A stretch of 64,000 nucleotides of DNA, from positions 1 through 64,000 of the forward strand of contig JASAND010020532.1 of the NCBI GenBank assembly GCA_030248195.1, read 5' to 3'. The notes under the pieces are model-generated. The model saw nothing but the letters and a program-made list of their open reading frames with translations, was not told the DNA's origin and ran no database searches. The first letter of the stretch is position 1. Each line of letters begins with the position of its first letter. Shown piece by piece: positions 1-10,291 of the stretch. Made by a program: the position numbers and the translations under genes. Source of the DNA: Trissonchulus latispiculum. Taxonomy: Eukaryota > Nematoda > Enoplea > Enoplida > Ironidae.

Positions 1-1577
1 AAAATTATATAGTTAACTTCTACGTACTTAACTACCTAGGTTTGGTTTCTTTTCTTTTAATTTAATTTATTTTTGAGGCCACTAGGCCCCCTTCGAACCA
101 ATAGGATGTAGAAAAGGTGTGTACTAACTCTCCTTTCGAGAGGCAATTCTCCTGCTGGACTAAAGGCCAGCCCAAAGTTCACGAGAGGACAACCTCCCAA
201 ACAACATGAGTGGACTTAACATAAAGGTTACGTAAGTCTTAGTTAAGTTACACCTTTTTTTGAAATGCTAAAATTACAAAACGGCAAACATTTTACTAAA
301 ACATTTTTGGCCATAACTTTCTTAATATTGGGAGTTGAGAAATAGAATTTACATTTTTGGAATCAGCGTCGAATTGCCTTTCGATTAAGCCTATGTTGTG
401 TTTCCACATAAAATTTCGATCATTACGTAATCATTACCTAATTAACGCTAATTAACCCTAATTAACATGTTTAACTCATACTAAAACTAATTTAACCTCA
501 ACTGATTGTTAAAAATGAAAATTAGTGTCAAATAATGTTGGACACGACTACCTACGTCTAAATACAGCTACTTATGCATTTGTGACTACATATTATTTGC
601 TGATTAGGGTCAATTCTACGCGGTAGCTACCGTATACCAACGAACCATCTTCGTATGATTAAATTTGACAGTAAGTTGAAGTTATTGTTTGCAAACAGAG
701 AGGGATTACACGTTTTGGTGGGCAATATTAAAACCTTTTCTGCGAGTTTTGGGTGGTCGATAGTAATACATAAGTTGCCTAAAAGTGGGTCCTAATGAAA
801 AGGCACCAGCTCTTCATTAGAGTGTGAACATTTGCCGTTATTATCCGTTCGGGGATAACAAGATCCAAGTGAAAAGGCACCCGCTTTCCACAAGGAGGCA
901 ATATTAAGGAATTTCCTGTCCAACTACCTAACTGACTAATATGTTTGTTAATCCATGATGTTATTCTTCTTGTATTAATAATACTCTGACCTTTATAAGG
1001 CGAATTTAAACAATCTTCCCTTTCATTCTTCTAAGCATTAGTTATATTTTAGAGATTGGCAACCCTGTTCTTAATTACACACAAATACAATTACAGCTTG
1101 GACGTTCATTCAAGAGACTACGATCATGGCAATCTTTAACTTAACCCGTTTTCTGAGATCTTCCTTGGCATTTTCGAGTGATCACTGAGCAAATCCCTCT
1201 TTTTGGATAAATTCTTCAAAATTTGATTTTTTATTTAACCAATTTCATTACAACCTCCACCGGAAAAATGGGTAGGGTTTTGACTAGGGGGGAAGACCAA
1301 AAACAAAACGATTCCTCCATTTTCTTATTCCCAGCTTCATTAGCGAATCACAATCATTCATTCAACAGTATCATTAAACATTCACGTCATCCTTAAGACG
1401 GATAAGGGATTAGATTATGCTTGCTTCGCTTTATACCTGTTTTCCTTGAATACCCTTTTCGACTACACTACAATTACTAACTATAATCACCATCTGTATT
1501 ATTCCTTCAATAGACCACATACTATCGGTCAACAGTTTACTTTGTTCTTCTTCTTCTTTTTTCTATACGTCTACTTT

Positions 1578-1703
1578 GGTGGGGTCGACCTTCTGTGGGT
1601 CCGTTCCGCAGCCACCTTTCCTAATTTGCATATTCCTTCTAGTTTCTTACTTCTTACTATAGGTGGGGTCGACCTTCTGTGGGTCCGTTCCGCAGCCACC
1701 TTT
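1578..1703. repeat. 84-bp tandem repeat, about 1.5 units
   Basis: The unit starts with ggtggggtcgaccttctgtg and recurs 84 bp later. The inverted right-arm counterpart at 20612-20822 has about 2.5 units, so copy number differs between the two element copies. The open frames across these units are by-products of the 84-bp (multiple of three) period. Confidence 0.9.
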
Positions 1704-1766
1704 ACTTCTTCCTAGCCTTCCTCGGCTCTTCTAGACTACTGAACTCTAAATCCTAATTCTTTCTTG

Positions 1767-1945
1767 GAGCTCACCCGGCTCCGACAGCATCAAACAACTT
1801 AACCAGTTTCGAAGTACCTTACATTAAGGGGATCTGTTCCCTAGAGCGCACCCGGCTCTCACAGCATTTCGACTCGAGCATGTCTTCATGTATCCTTCAC
1901 TAGTAACTATCTTCATTTTCTTAGAGCTCGCCCGGCTCTTACAGC
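1767..1945. repeat. Three spaced CCCGGCTC motifs
   Basis: Three copies of a 22-bp motif of the form gagc-x-c-x-cccggctc-x-x-acagc start at about 1767, 1843 and 1924, 75-80 bp apart. The right arm has four copies. The motif is partly self-complementary. Function unknown. Confidence 0.8.
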
Positions 1946-3000
1946 TTCGGAAACCTTAAGATTAAATATCGGTCATTCTTTTAATATTCCCGTCTTCATA
2001 TAACTATAATTCACTTCATAACTTCTATCAACCACAAGATTAACTACAGGCTAACAGCAGTGCTTCTAATAATTCGTTTCAGTCTCGTCTACAAAATAAA
2101 TCTTGCTTGGATTCGATTACCAAATTATGTTTTTTCACCATCTTTCTGAACAGTGTCTTTCTGAACTCGAAACGCATTCCATTACTTCATTGTACTGTGA
2201 ACCAGAATACCGATAATGTAAACACACAACACAACAGAGAACATCAGACAACACAGACTACTATAACAAATCTGGCGCTTAGACTGGGGGTAATGAGATG
2301 AATAATATTCCAAAAATTCTTGGATTTCGCTATTAGATCTCTCCTAATACTTTGAACCGTCACAAGCGTATGGGAGTCGAACAGGCTAACAGTTAATAGA
2401 TACAACTTAATCGCGACACATAAAATACACAAACGATATTTACAAACAAGCGCATTATAAAACATATCAAGAAACTCAATTCCTTATTGGGGGTATATGT
2501 ACATCCAACCTACTAGTTTTGGGTGCCAACCATCTTGTCCAGGGTTTTAGGTTCACGATCAGAACTTCCACACATCATACCAGTCAAAAGGACAGCAATA
2601 ACAAAAATTACAATGAGCTACTCTATACAAACAATGGCGACAAAAGTCTATACAAAAAATCTATACAAAAAGACAAAAGTGAGCACTCTGTACAAAGGTA
2701 CAATATCATAGAGATCAGTCATAATACCCTTTTTTTGATTTTCTGAATGTAGTCGAGTTTTACAAATAGGTAATCTCTAAAACCAATTACCGCACGCATA
2801 TAAAATACCAAAAAATGAAATATTACGCTTTACAAATAAGGCACAATAGGTACAAAAGTACAAAAACACACAAAAGTTAAACAAATATATGTTTGAATTT
2901 TATGTATGTGATTTTTTTGTATGTTTTCGAATATTACTTTTTATAGGTTTTTGGTTTATTTATATCTACAAGATTTCATAACTGCACTGTTAGGGGAGTG

Positions 3001-3801
3001 TTAGAGGGGATATTCATAGTCTTCGTTGTCAGAGGGGTAGGGGGAGTCCAGGAGGCAGGCCAGATAGTCCTCCATTTGCCAGAAAGTGATGGTATCGTGG
3101 CTCGGGCACACTGGCAGGGAGAATTCCTTGGCCCCTTCGGAGGTGGCCTTAGCCATCTGAGCCTCATATTCCTCATGGTTCTTGGCCTGGCAGAAGAGAC
3201 GTAGCTCTTCGATTTGCTCGCTATACTCCTGGGGAGGGATAGTATTGTCGTCGAGGCGATTCTTGAGGGCCCGCGCCTCCTTGAGGATAGAAGCAGGCGT
3301 CTTGTCCTGCCCTTCGTTGAAGAGACGAGATGCAGGTGGCGTCTGGTTCTGCCATTCTATGGAGAAGAGGGAAGAGGGTTGGGCGTCGGATTCGGATTCC
3401 TGTTCCTGTTTTATATCCCTTTCCTCACCCTCTAAAAAGGCCTGGTTTGGGGACTTGGGGGGTGAAGGAGCTGAAACCTGGTCGTTCTTCAAGGTGGCAT
3501 AGCAGGCAAAAGGGACTTCCCAATCTGGACTGACGGTGGGGGCAAGGGTAGACGGAGCGCAGATGATTGGCCTATACCCTGGGTAGGGCACGGGATTAAC
3601 AGGGGGGCAGGGTCCCGCCCGTGGGACTGGGGCTCGGGACCGATGAATCTGACTAGTATTTGTGGTGAGGGAGTAGATACCCCACTCCGCGAGTGCCTCC
3701 TGCACTCGGTTTCGTTGCGCTGGCAGGGGGGCTGATGCTCCATTAACCTCTACAGGGAGAGGTTCGGGTACATACTCTCTTGAAGGGGGAAAGTTGGCCA
3801 T
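3001..3801 (-). CDS. Retroelement ORF4, copy with internal in-frame deletion
   Basis: I do not recognise this proline-rich protein. The N-terminal block (begins MANFPPSREYVPEP) and C-terminal block (ends DNEDYEYPL) match the plus-strand ORF4 closely, but about 150 residues from the centre are missing without loss of frame. The missing part includes a CPEC half-site and the region most likely to be folded. The chosen ATG lies just after a good splice acceptor (cctgttttcag), as in the other copy; an upstream in-frame ATG at 3828 overlaps that acceptor and is less likely. The acidic, Ser/Pro-rich C-terminal half resembles a disordered tail. It runs toward the 3' end of the element, after ORF3. 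Probably a spliced accessory product, now a deletion variant. Confidence 0.6.
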   Translation of the reverse strand: MANFPPSREYVPEPLPVEVNGASAPLPAQRNRVQEALAEWGIYSLTTNTSQIHRSRAPVPRAGPCPPVNPVPYPGYRPIICAPSTLAPTVSPDWEVPFACYATLKNDQVSAPSPPKSPNQAFLEGEERDIKQEQESESDAQPSSLFSIEWQNQTPPASRLFNEGQDKTPASILKEARALKNRLDDNTIPPQEYSEQIEELRLFCQAKNHEEYEAQMAKATSEGAKEFSLPVCPSHDTITFWQMEDYLACLLDSPYPSDNEDYEYPL

Positions 3802-4169
3802 CTTTGTCCTGAAAACAGGTGGAAACATTAATGCAACAGATTAATGTTATATAATTTCTAAGACATGAGAACACTAATGCATCAGATTAATGTTGCGTCG
3901 TGTCGTGTGTATTATGTTGCACATCCTGACGTACCCAGTCATGGATATCCAACGATAATTCCGTCAACTAGCTGTTTCGAAACCGGATTCTAGTGCAGTT
4001 ATGATTATTTCCTGAATTTCAGATAAATAATTCGACATTATATAGTTTAGAAAACGCGTAAAAACGAGAGTCAAATATTCATGCATGTTCCCACACAGTG
4101 ACAAACAATAAAACACATAGTATAGTATAAATATAATACAGCTATCACAGCCCAATCTGACAACAGTTC
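3802..4169 (-). other. ORF3-ORF4 spacer with splice acceptor and 25-bp direct repeats
   Basis: No gene. On the minus strand the spacer holds two copies of an approximately 25-bp AT-rich repeat (aacattaatctg-type) and a polypyrimidine tract ending in CAG just before the ORF4 start. The same layout is at 16600-16978. Confidence 0.6.
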
Positions 4170-5591
4170 CTAATAACGCCGATATCTTTTGGGGGGAGGT
4201 CCGGAGAGTGACAGGGACATTAAGGACTGGACTGGGGGAGATCTCTTCTTCGGGAGGGGACGTCGCCGGGGCTTCTCTTGGGACTCGGAGTGTTTCGAGC
4301 GGTAGATGGGGGAATCTCGGTGGGGGCGTTTGCTGAGGTACACTGACAGAGGGACCCGCTTCAGTGAAGTAGCGGTCCAGGATTCCATCAGGCGCCGTTG
4401 GGACTCGGCGGTCAGGGCATACACATGTCCAGTGGGTATGGCCACAGGGTCCTGTGGCCGGAAATGGGGACCGTCATCTTGGAATGTATAACATCCCCAA
4501 ATGAGTCCGGCCCAGGCTTCGTTCCGCTTCAGGGTCTTCACAGGGTCCACGCTGTTGGGCACGTAGACGATGGTTGGGAGGGCCCTGATCATGGGTATAG
4601 ACTCCCGGTATGGAGCCACATCAGTGACCTCATAGTGAAGCTTCATAGCTTCATCCAGATAAAGCTGATTGGTAGCCTTATCCTTTTCTTCTTGGGTGTT
4701 TCCCTTTGGTCGGGAGGCATCAATTTCAGGGACGACTATGATCCGGGAGAGGAGAGGGCTACGGATGGCGGTTGCCACCCGTAGACAGCGGACAGGCGTG
4801 GCTCTCATGATGGGGAACATCAAGGGATCTGATGTTCCGGCGATCTCCTTGAGGACGGCCACAACCTGCTGATTTCGGAGGGCACACCCTCCAACAATGG
4901 CAACGCGGGGGCGAACGGTATAGATGCCCTCCGGATCCTTTAAATAGACCCGGAGGAATTCCAGCAGCTGCCCAAGCATGTTGGCAGCTTCGCTCGATTC
5001 TGAGTGGCGGGCGATGGTCTCATCCATCTCCTTTTTGGAGGTCTGGGCTTCCATGATCCTGATGTTGAACAGGGACTCGTAGACACCCCAGAACCGGTCC
5101 TTTGTAGCCTCCATGAGGCGCCGATCCTGGGTGGCCATCAACTCATCCCTGAACATGGGGATTGAGTATTTCGCAAAGAGGATACCCCCCATTAGGAGGG
5201 TCTTGAAGGGATAGTGATGCTCCGGGTTAGGGAGCAAACGGATCAGGTTGATGTCCTGATGGGACATCTGCTTGGCGTACTTCCCACTGTCACTTTTGAG
5301 GATCTTATGGCCCACGGAGAAGGATCCAGTGAGCAGGGCCAAGATCCCCTGATAGAGGTTCTCGGCCGTATGGCCGTCTCGGTTCCAGTGCCGAATCATA
5401 ATCGGCTTTCCTTCGGCATCCTTGCCCTTGACTTTGGCAAAGTTCGACAGCAGGGGGAAGTCTTCACAATCACTTCTGAAATAGAGGTGATTTCCAGGGT
5501 GGTCCGGGCGGTAAGGAAGCTGGAAGAGGGATAATCTCCGGAGCTGTTCCAAGGAGCTGTGATGAACGGCAGCAGCGTTCAGGTTGTTCAT
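4170..5591 (-). CDS. Retroelement ORF3, unknown 473-aa protein
   Basis: A full-length ORF, almost identical to the plus-strand copy at 15172. The start MNNLNAAAVHHSSLEQLRRL is shared by both copies. I recognise no family. What is visible: a compact globular region of about 400 residues with mixed hydrophobic segments, then a basic Arg/Lys/Pro-rich tail of about 60 residues ending in PPPKRYRR(Y), which suggests nucleic-acid binding or nuclear targeting. The ATG is preceded by a T-rich stretch ending in TTTAG, a possible splice acceptor, so it may come from a spliced subgenomic RNA. The few substitutions between copies keep the frame open. A nucleoprotein-like role is one speculation from size and tail only. 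Confidence 0.75.
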   Translation of the reverse strand: MNNLNAAAVHHSSLEQLRRLSLFQLPYRPDHPGNHLYFRSDCEDFPLLSNFAKVKGKDAEGKPIMIRHWNRDGHTAENLYQGILALLTGSFSVGHKILKSDSGKYAKQMSHQDINLIRLLPNPEHHYPFKTLLMGGILFAKYSIPMFRDELMATQDRRLMEATKDRFWGVYESLFNIRIMEAQTSKKEMDETIARHSESSEAANMLGQLLEFLRVYLKDPEGIYTVRPRVAIVGGCALRNQQVVAVLKEIAGTSDPLMFPIMRATPVRCLRVATAIRSPLLSRIIVVPEIDASRPKGNTQEEKDKATNQLYLDEAMKLHYEVTDVAPYRESIPMIRALPTIVYVPNSVDPVKTLKRNEAWAGLIWGCYTFQDDGPHFRPQDPVAIPTGHVYALTAESQRRLMESWTATSLKRVPLSVYLSKRPHRDSPIYRSKHSESQEKPRRRPLPKKRSPPVQSLMSLSLSGPPPKRYRRY

Positions 5592-6539
5592 CTTCTAAAC
5601 AAAATTTAGCAATCTCACAGTCAGGCTATTCAACGAGGATATCGTGCGTCGCGTCATTATTAGGCTGGAATTCGCTAAGAAATACCCATTTCTCAACTTG
5701 TGTCCATGTTTCGAGTTCATCAGACTCTCAAGGTGTCGAGGCTAGAGTTCACCTGACTCTGCTCATGATTCGGTTCTGAGTTCAACTGACTCTACCGGTT
5801 CTTATTGTTAATCTGTTCTAGGGATTTGAGAGCGCTGAGATTATACAATAATACACAATACTAATACAGATGATTATATACACAATTCCTGAAATAGTTG
5901 ACAGCAGGTACGATACTACTAATTATATACATAAAATACTCCACATGATCCACAGACATAATTCCTATACTTACATTTTGACATGCAAGGCACATTATTT
6001 GAACCTAAGACGGGGGAGATGTTACTCTCCGTTGGCAACCCTGACTTACAATATACCGTATTATTAACTACTAAATGGACATATACAATATTTACACAAT
6101 CCTTATAGGTACTAACCTAGTGATTATTAAACTGACTATTCAAAACTTAACTGATTTGCTGAAATACATGAAACCGTTCTTTTATATATTACACAAAACT
6201 CCCTTTTTGTTTTTATGCAAAAACTCTCCTTATGTTTTTGTGCTTTTTGTATTATATACCTTTTTTTTGTAATTTTCTTTGTTATGGACGTAGAAACTAC
6301 TATTGGGAATATGATTAAGAGAAACGATTTGTTTTTAAGTATAAGTGATTTAAATAATGTTTTGGGGTAATTAATTTGTAGTATTTGTAAAAAGAATAAT
6401 TGGAAATGTGAAGCTCTGATAAGTGAAAGATAATTAGCTCGTTTTCCATCCCAATAATACTTTCTGGGGCGAGAACTTGCATAGAGTTCCCCCCTTTTTT
6501 TTCTTGCCTGTTCCCCTTAACCGCATACATCCGCCACTA
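5592..6539. other. Non-coding spacer between envelope ORF and ORF3
   Basis: No credible ORF. It contains three spaced copies of a gagttca-x-x-gactct motif (near 5713, 5744 and 5778, about 32 bp apart), an AT-rich middle, and the motif gttggcaaccctg near 6035 that also occurs in the LTRs. The spaced motif array recalls the 31-bp array inside the LTR. Confidence 0.5.
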
Positions 6540-9500
6540 CTAATGCTGATTTCTTCGATGAGGATGTTCTTCAGGTTCCTGAGGTCGGGGGGCCCCAGAC
6601 TGGTAACGGGCCCGCTCGTGAACTGGTGGGGCTAGGCGTGCTGCATCCGAACGAGCGCTCAGGGTTAGATAGTCCAGTGGTAGAAGTAAATCTTCTTGAT
6701 CAGGATATCCTCCTCCAAATCCCAGGGGGGTGATCGTTTCCCGTGCAATTTCCCAGCGGCGGGGATCTTCTCGGAGCCTGGGGGGAAGGTTCCTCGGGAT
6801 GCGGGGTCTAACGCCCGGGGGCGGTACAGGAGGCTCCGCGGGAGAGGTGGACTGTTCTTCCTTAGGTAAGTGCCTCTCTCCCGCCAAGGCGGCTAGATAC
6901 AGGTGATACAGGCTTCGCGTCGTGTCAGGATACATTCTAGTCCTATCACGTATTTCACTGCGAAGTCCAGCGGTGAAGAGCAAACTGAGATAGGCATCAA
7001 CTTCGCTATCAGTTAAGCGTTCAGGATATACTTCGCCAGCGAACCCGAGCAATCTCAGGTAGAAATGATCCACAGACTCATCCTTTCTCTGCTCGATGGT
7101 GCTTAGCATTTGCTTGCAGGCATGGAAGTCTGCGCCGGACAGGGGCGCTTTGACGGTCCTGGTAGCCCCGGTTAAGGCAGGGGTGTTCCGATCTCCGCGT
7201 ATGTCGGCTTCCCCAGGGGGTGGTAGGACTCGTCCATCTTTCCGAATTTCGTCTTCAAGGGAGAGGGCCAATAGATATATTTCATCCAGATGGCCAGATG
7301 TGGAGGGTATTTGAAGACGTATGTCTTTTCGTAGTCCAAGTATGAAAGCTCTCCCCAAGCTTAGTTTCACTGATTCCGACTCGGCTCGGGCGCCATAGAC
7401 GATAGCGGCGTGATCACAGAACCGATGGTAGTATTGCCACACAGTTTCGGACTCCGTCTGTCTGACTGGAGGCGGGGCCACTGATGATACTGACGCAGGG
7501 GACAGTTCGGTGGAACGCGAAGGAGGTAAACTGACTCCTCGTGGTCTTTCGCCTCTGATGGGGGATAGGGGTCGGGGCTGAATTGGGGGAGCCATGTTTC
7601 CGTCCAGAGGGGTCTCTGATGCGGCTTCAAACAAATGATATGGTGTTATTAAGGGGATTACGTAAGCAGCAGGTAACGGTGTGGGGCGTATCTTCAATTC
7701 CTTCGTAGAGAAGGAGATTTCGAATGAACCACGGAACTTCGCCAGGATATCCGTTCCCAGTAGAATTACTGGTGGTAGGCTAGGATTAACGAAAACGTCA
7801 TGAGGGATAGGTGGGTGGCTAGGACATCCCGGAAATGTGATGATAGCTTCAATCTTCTTAGTGATTTTCAGTTGATGTCCAGTGGCTGAGGAGCTCTGAC
7901 GTGGTTGTTCTAGATCCACCAGAGAGAAGCTGTGTCTCCTTACTATACTTTCTGATATGACAGTGATGCTGGCTCCTGTATCTAATACGGCCTCGATTAG
8001 GATTCCCTGGATAGAAATATCGATGCAAGGTGTATTGCAGCCAGGGGGATAGTCTCCTGTTGGCCATTCGGGTTCATCCATTAAACACCAGACTCTATCT
8101 CTCCTGCCTGCAGAGGAGTCTCTGGATCGGCTGCCGTGGTAAGGCGGTGGGGTTAGGGCTCGAGCTCCAACTCTTCCGAGTTCGGGACTTGCCGCACGCA
8201 GTGGTGGGCTCTCCTGTTCATATGATTCAGTCCGCTGTTGGCGAAGTTGACGACAGTGTTCATTTCCTTGTAATTCTTCTTCGGGTCCGGATATTAGGGG
8301 TCTTCTGGGTCTAATAGGGTTAGGATATGCAGATTCCGGGGACAGAGGTGGGTAGAGCCCCAGAGGTTCCAAGGGAATGTCTTCGAATCTTAGCTGTCCT
8401 TGTCCAGGCGTGTAGGCGTATGAGCGGGGTCGGACTCCTCTTGTTCTGTTTTCTGCGGCTGGTCGCATAGGTGGTAAAGGTCTTTCCAGGAGAGGGGATT
8501 GACTGCGTAGTTCAGACGGGCTGGAACCAACAGGCGGTGAGGTGGATGGAGAGGTCGGAACTCGTTGTATTCCAGTTCCCAATCTGCTAAGTCTTTGTCC
8601 TAACCCGAAGCACGATCCACGCATTCGGGTTATGAGATTAGCCCTGAATTCGCTCATACATGGGGAAAACCAAATCGTAATGGCTACTCCTATCGCAATC
8701 AGGATAAGAATAATTATGAAACCAGTCCAGACATTCATATTGAGCGGGTGAATGACGAGCGGTGCAGTGCGGTGATGCTTTTCCAGTAATTTCTTCACAG
8801 CCTTGTTTTCGTATTCTGCTCGCTCCAAATCAGTGAATTGGATAGGGACGACACCTAAATTAGGGGCTTCAAAAGGAACTCGGTAAGTAATAAGGGGTGC
8901 AGAATATTGCACAACCTCTATCGCGCTGGTTAGCACCAGGTCACCAACTATGATGTGGTTATAGGTTCCATGTTCTAGCCATATCACGCCATTGCTGGGT
9001 ACGGGGATGGTTTCACCTCGAGACACATGCTGCAACTGCGGAGTTTGGGTGAGCATGATTTCTGGGTGGCTGGTTCTGATCAGGACACCGGCTGGCGTTG
9101 AGGCAAAGTCCGTGTCAGGGGTTAGGACCTTTACCATCATCTGCTGTCTGCAATTCGCGGCGTCAATGGGAGTGGCTGAAACAATCGCCTTGAGACAGGC
9201 TGACTGAGGTGTTGCAACTAATGATTCAGGTCCGCATACCCATAATCCAGGTGATGATTGGCATTCTTCAAGTTTGACTTCAGAGAATTCTGAACTATGG
9301 TGGCTCACTTCGTGTCTAACGAAGCGAGGGACAGGGGCCTTCATTTGGGCGTGGTTTGATGGGTCGTTATATCCCACATTGCTGACCTCATATATGGGGG
9401 CCACATCTTCTCGAGTGGGGGTAGGTATTTCCATGATGAATCCAAAAAGCAGTTTTCTGATGTCCATTCTAACAGGGTAGATCTTTCCAAATCTGTAGAT

Positions 9501-10124
9501 CAGGCTGGGTTCGTCCCTCAAAATCGTTTGATTCAGTTGGGCATGTCCATTCACTATGTCCCGGATGATCTTGTAATTGATGAGGCTGGGAGAAATTCGT
9601 CCATCCAACCCAGCGGCCATGACGCTATCAATACTATGCTTGAGGGAGTGTTCGAAGTTGGACACGATCAATGAATACTGCACCTGAGTACTCATGGTCA
9701 GGGCTTCGCATCGTGCGGAATTAATCAATCCAACCAATTCCTGTAATGAGTAGTGCATAAAGGAATAGACCTGTTCGTTCGCTTCGACCAATCTTTCCAG
9801 GGCTTCTGTATGAGCGATCACTTGCTCGTCCAATTTTTGAGTCGCTTCAATGATGGCATTGACTTTATCCTTTACGCGTCCTAGGCTAACAGTATTAGAA
9901 ATGGACATACCAAGTCCAACTATACCAATGATGGCTCCAATGGCTCGCTTAGATCTTTGTAAGGGGAACTGGGATTTTACGTGCTGAAATCCACGATCAG
10001 CGTACAAGGATTCATTGTATTCCTGGTATTTGGGTTTGGAGGTGTTGCAAAGAATGGGACTCTTGTCGCAGATGATCTTCATTACGGATGAATAGTATCT
10101 GGTATTAAGTATTCCACCATACAT
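6540..10124 (-). CDS. Envelope fusion protein fused to retropepsin and gag-like repeats
   Basis: A 1194-aa ORF. Residues 57-60 are a furin-type site (RSKR) followed by a hydrophobic Gly-rich fusion-peptide-like segment (AIGAIIGIVGLGMSIS) and a heptad-like helix, the pattern of baculovirus F/errantivirus envelope proteins. A membrane anchor lies at about 465-487. A Pro/Arg-rich linker follows, then an aspartic protease domain at about 700-815 with DTGA at 715-718 and ILLGTD at 787-792. Residues 888-962 and 1010-1085 are two gag capsid-like helical repeats. Protease after envelope in one frame is unusual. The envelope N-terminal part lies in the preceding ORF in another frame, so the fusion-protein gene is broken between about 10125 and 10292. 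The frame is open upstream of the listed ATG to about 10245. Confidence 0.75.
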   Translation of the reverse strand: MYGGILNTRYYSSVMKIICDKSPILCNTSKPKYQEYNESLYADRGFQHVKSQFPLQRSKRAIGAIIGIVGLGMSISNTVSLGRVKDKVNAIIEATQKLDEQVIAHTEALERLVEANEQVYSFMHYSLQELVGLINSARCEALTMSTQVQYSLIVSNFEHSLKHSIDSVMAAGLDGRISPSLINYKIIRDIVNGHAQLNQTILRDEPSLIYRFGKIYPVRMDIRKLLFGFIMEIPTPTREDVAPIYEVSNVGYNDPSNHAQMKAPVPRFVRHEVSHHSSEFSEVKLEECQSSPGLWVCGPESLVATPQSACLKAIVSATPIDAANCRQQMMVKVLTPDTDFASTPAGVLIRTSHPEIMLTQTPQLQHVSRGETIPVPSNGVIWLEHGTYNHIIVGDLVLTSAIEVVQYSAPLITYRVPFEAPNLGVVPIQFTDLERAEYENKAVKKLLEKHHRTAPLVIHPLNMNVWTGFIIILILIAIGVAITIWFSPCMSEFRANLITRMRGSCFGLGQRLSRLGTGIQRVPTSPSTSPPVGSSPSELRSQSPLLERPLPPMRPAAENRTRGVRPRSYAYTPGQGQLRFEDIPLEPLGLYPPLSPESAYPNPIRPRRPLISGPEEELQGNEHCRQLRQQRTESYEQESPPLRAASPELGRVGARALTPPPYHGSRSRDSSAGRRDRVWCLMDEPEWPTGDYPPGCNTPCIDISIQGILIEAVLDTGASITVISESIVRRHSFSLVDLEQPRQSSSATGHQLKITKKIEAIITFPGCPSHPPIPHDVFVNPSLPPVILLGTDILAKFRGSFEISFSTKELKIRPTPLPAAYVIPLITPYHLFEAASETPLDGNMAPPIQPRPLSPIRGERPRGVSLPPSRSTELSPASVSSVAPPPVRQTESETVWQYYHRFCDHAAIVYGARAESESVKLSLGRAFILGLRKDIRLQIPSTSGHLDEIYLLALSLEDEIRKDGRVLPPPGEADIRGDRNTPALTGATRTVKAPLSGADFHACKQMLSTIEQRKDESVDHFYLRLLGFAGEVYPERLTDSEVDAYLSLLFTAGLRSEIRDRTRMYPDTTRSLYHLYLAALAGERHLPKEEQSTSPAEPPVPPPGVRPRIPRNLPPRLREDPRRWEIARETITPLGFGGGYPDQEDLLLPLDYLTLSARSDAARLAPPVHERARYQSGAPRPQEPEEHPHRRNQH

Positions 10125-10291
10125 CTCGTGATATTCTTCCGTGATGTTTTGGATCAGATTGTTCAGGTGCGGTTCGTGTGGGCAATCTTCCAGCCATTCA
10201 TTGACTCGTTCACGGTGCGTTGTCGCATTTCTTGCATTTGGCCCTCATTCGGTCCATCTGATTCGAAGGGGACGAGGAGGAGTGTTTGAGT

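Larger units (their letters stand above)
1..5609. repeat. Left arm of the long inverted repeat
   Basis: This arm mirrors 15155-22386 on the opposite strand. Shared landmarks in reversed order are the segment near position 60-200 (against 22170-22320), the 84-bp array, the CCCGGCTC motifs, ORF4 and ORF3. The match still holds at position 1, so the arm is cut by the window edge. Positions 1-3000 hold no credible gene; the short ORFs there translate repeats. A segment at 1020-1075 resembles the 14.7-kb LTR (an aatcttccc block followed by ggcaaccctg), so this tail may contain old LTR-derived sequence. Confidence 0.85.

Noticed and set aside
1446..2746. Short ORFs in the left arm (60-90 residues)
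   Set aside because: Not kept open in the matching right arm and made largely of repeats; no domain seen.
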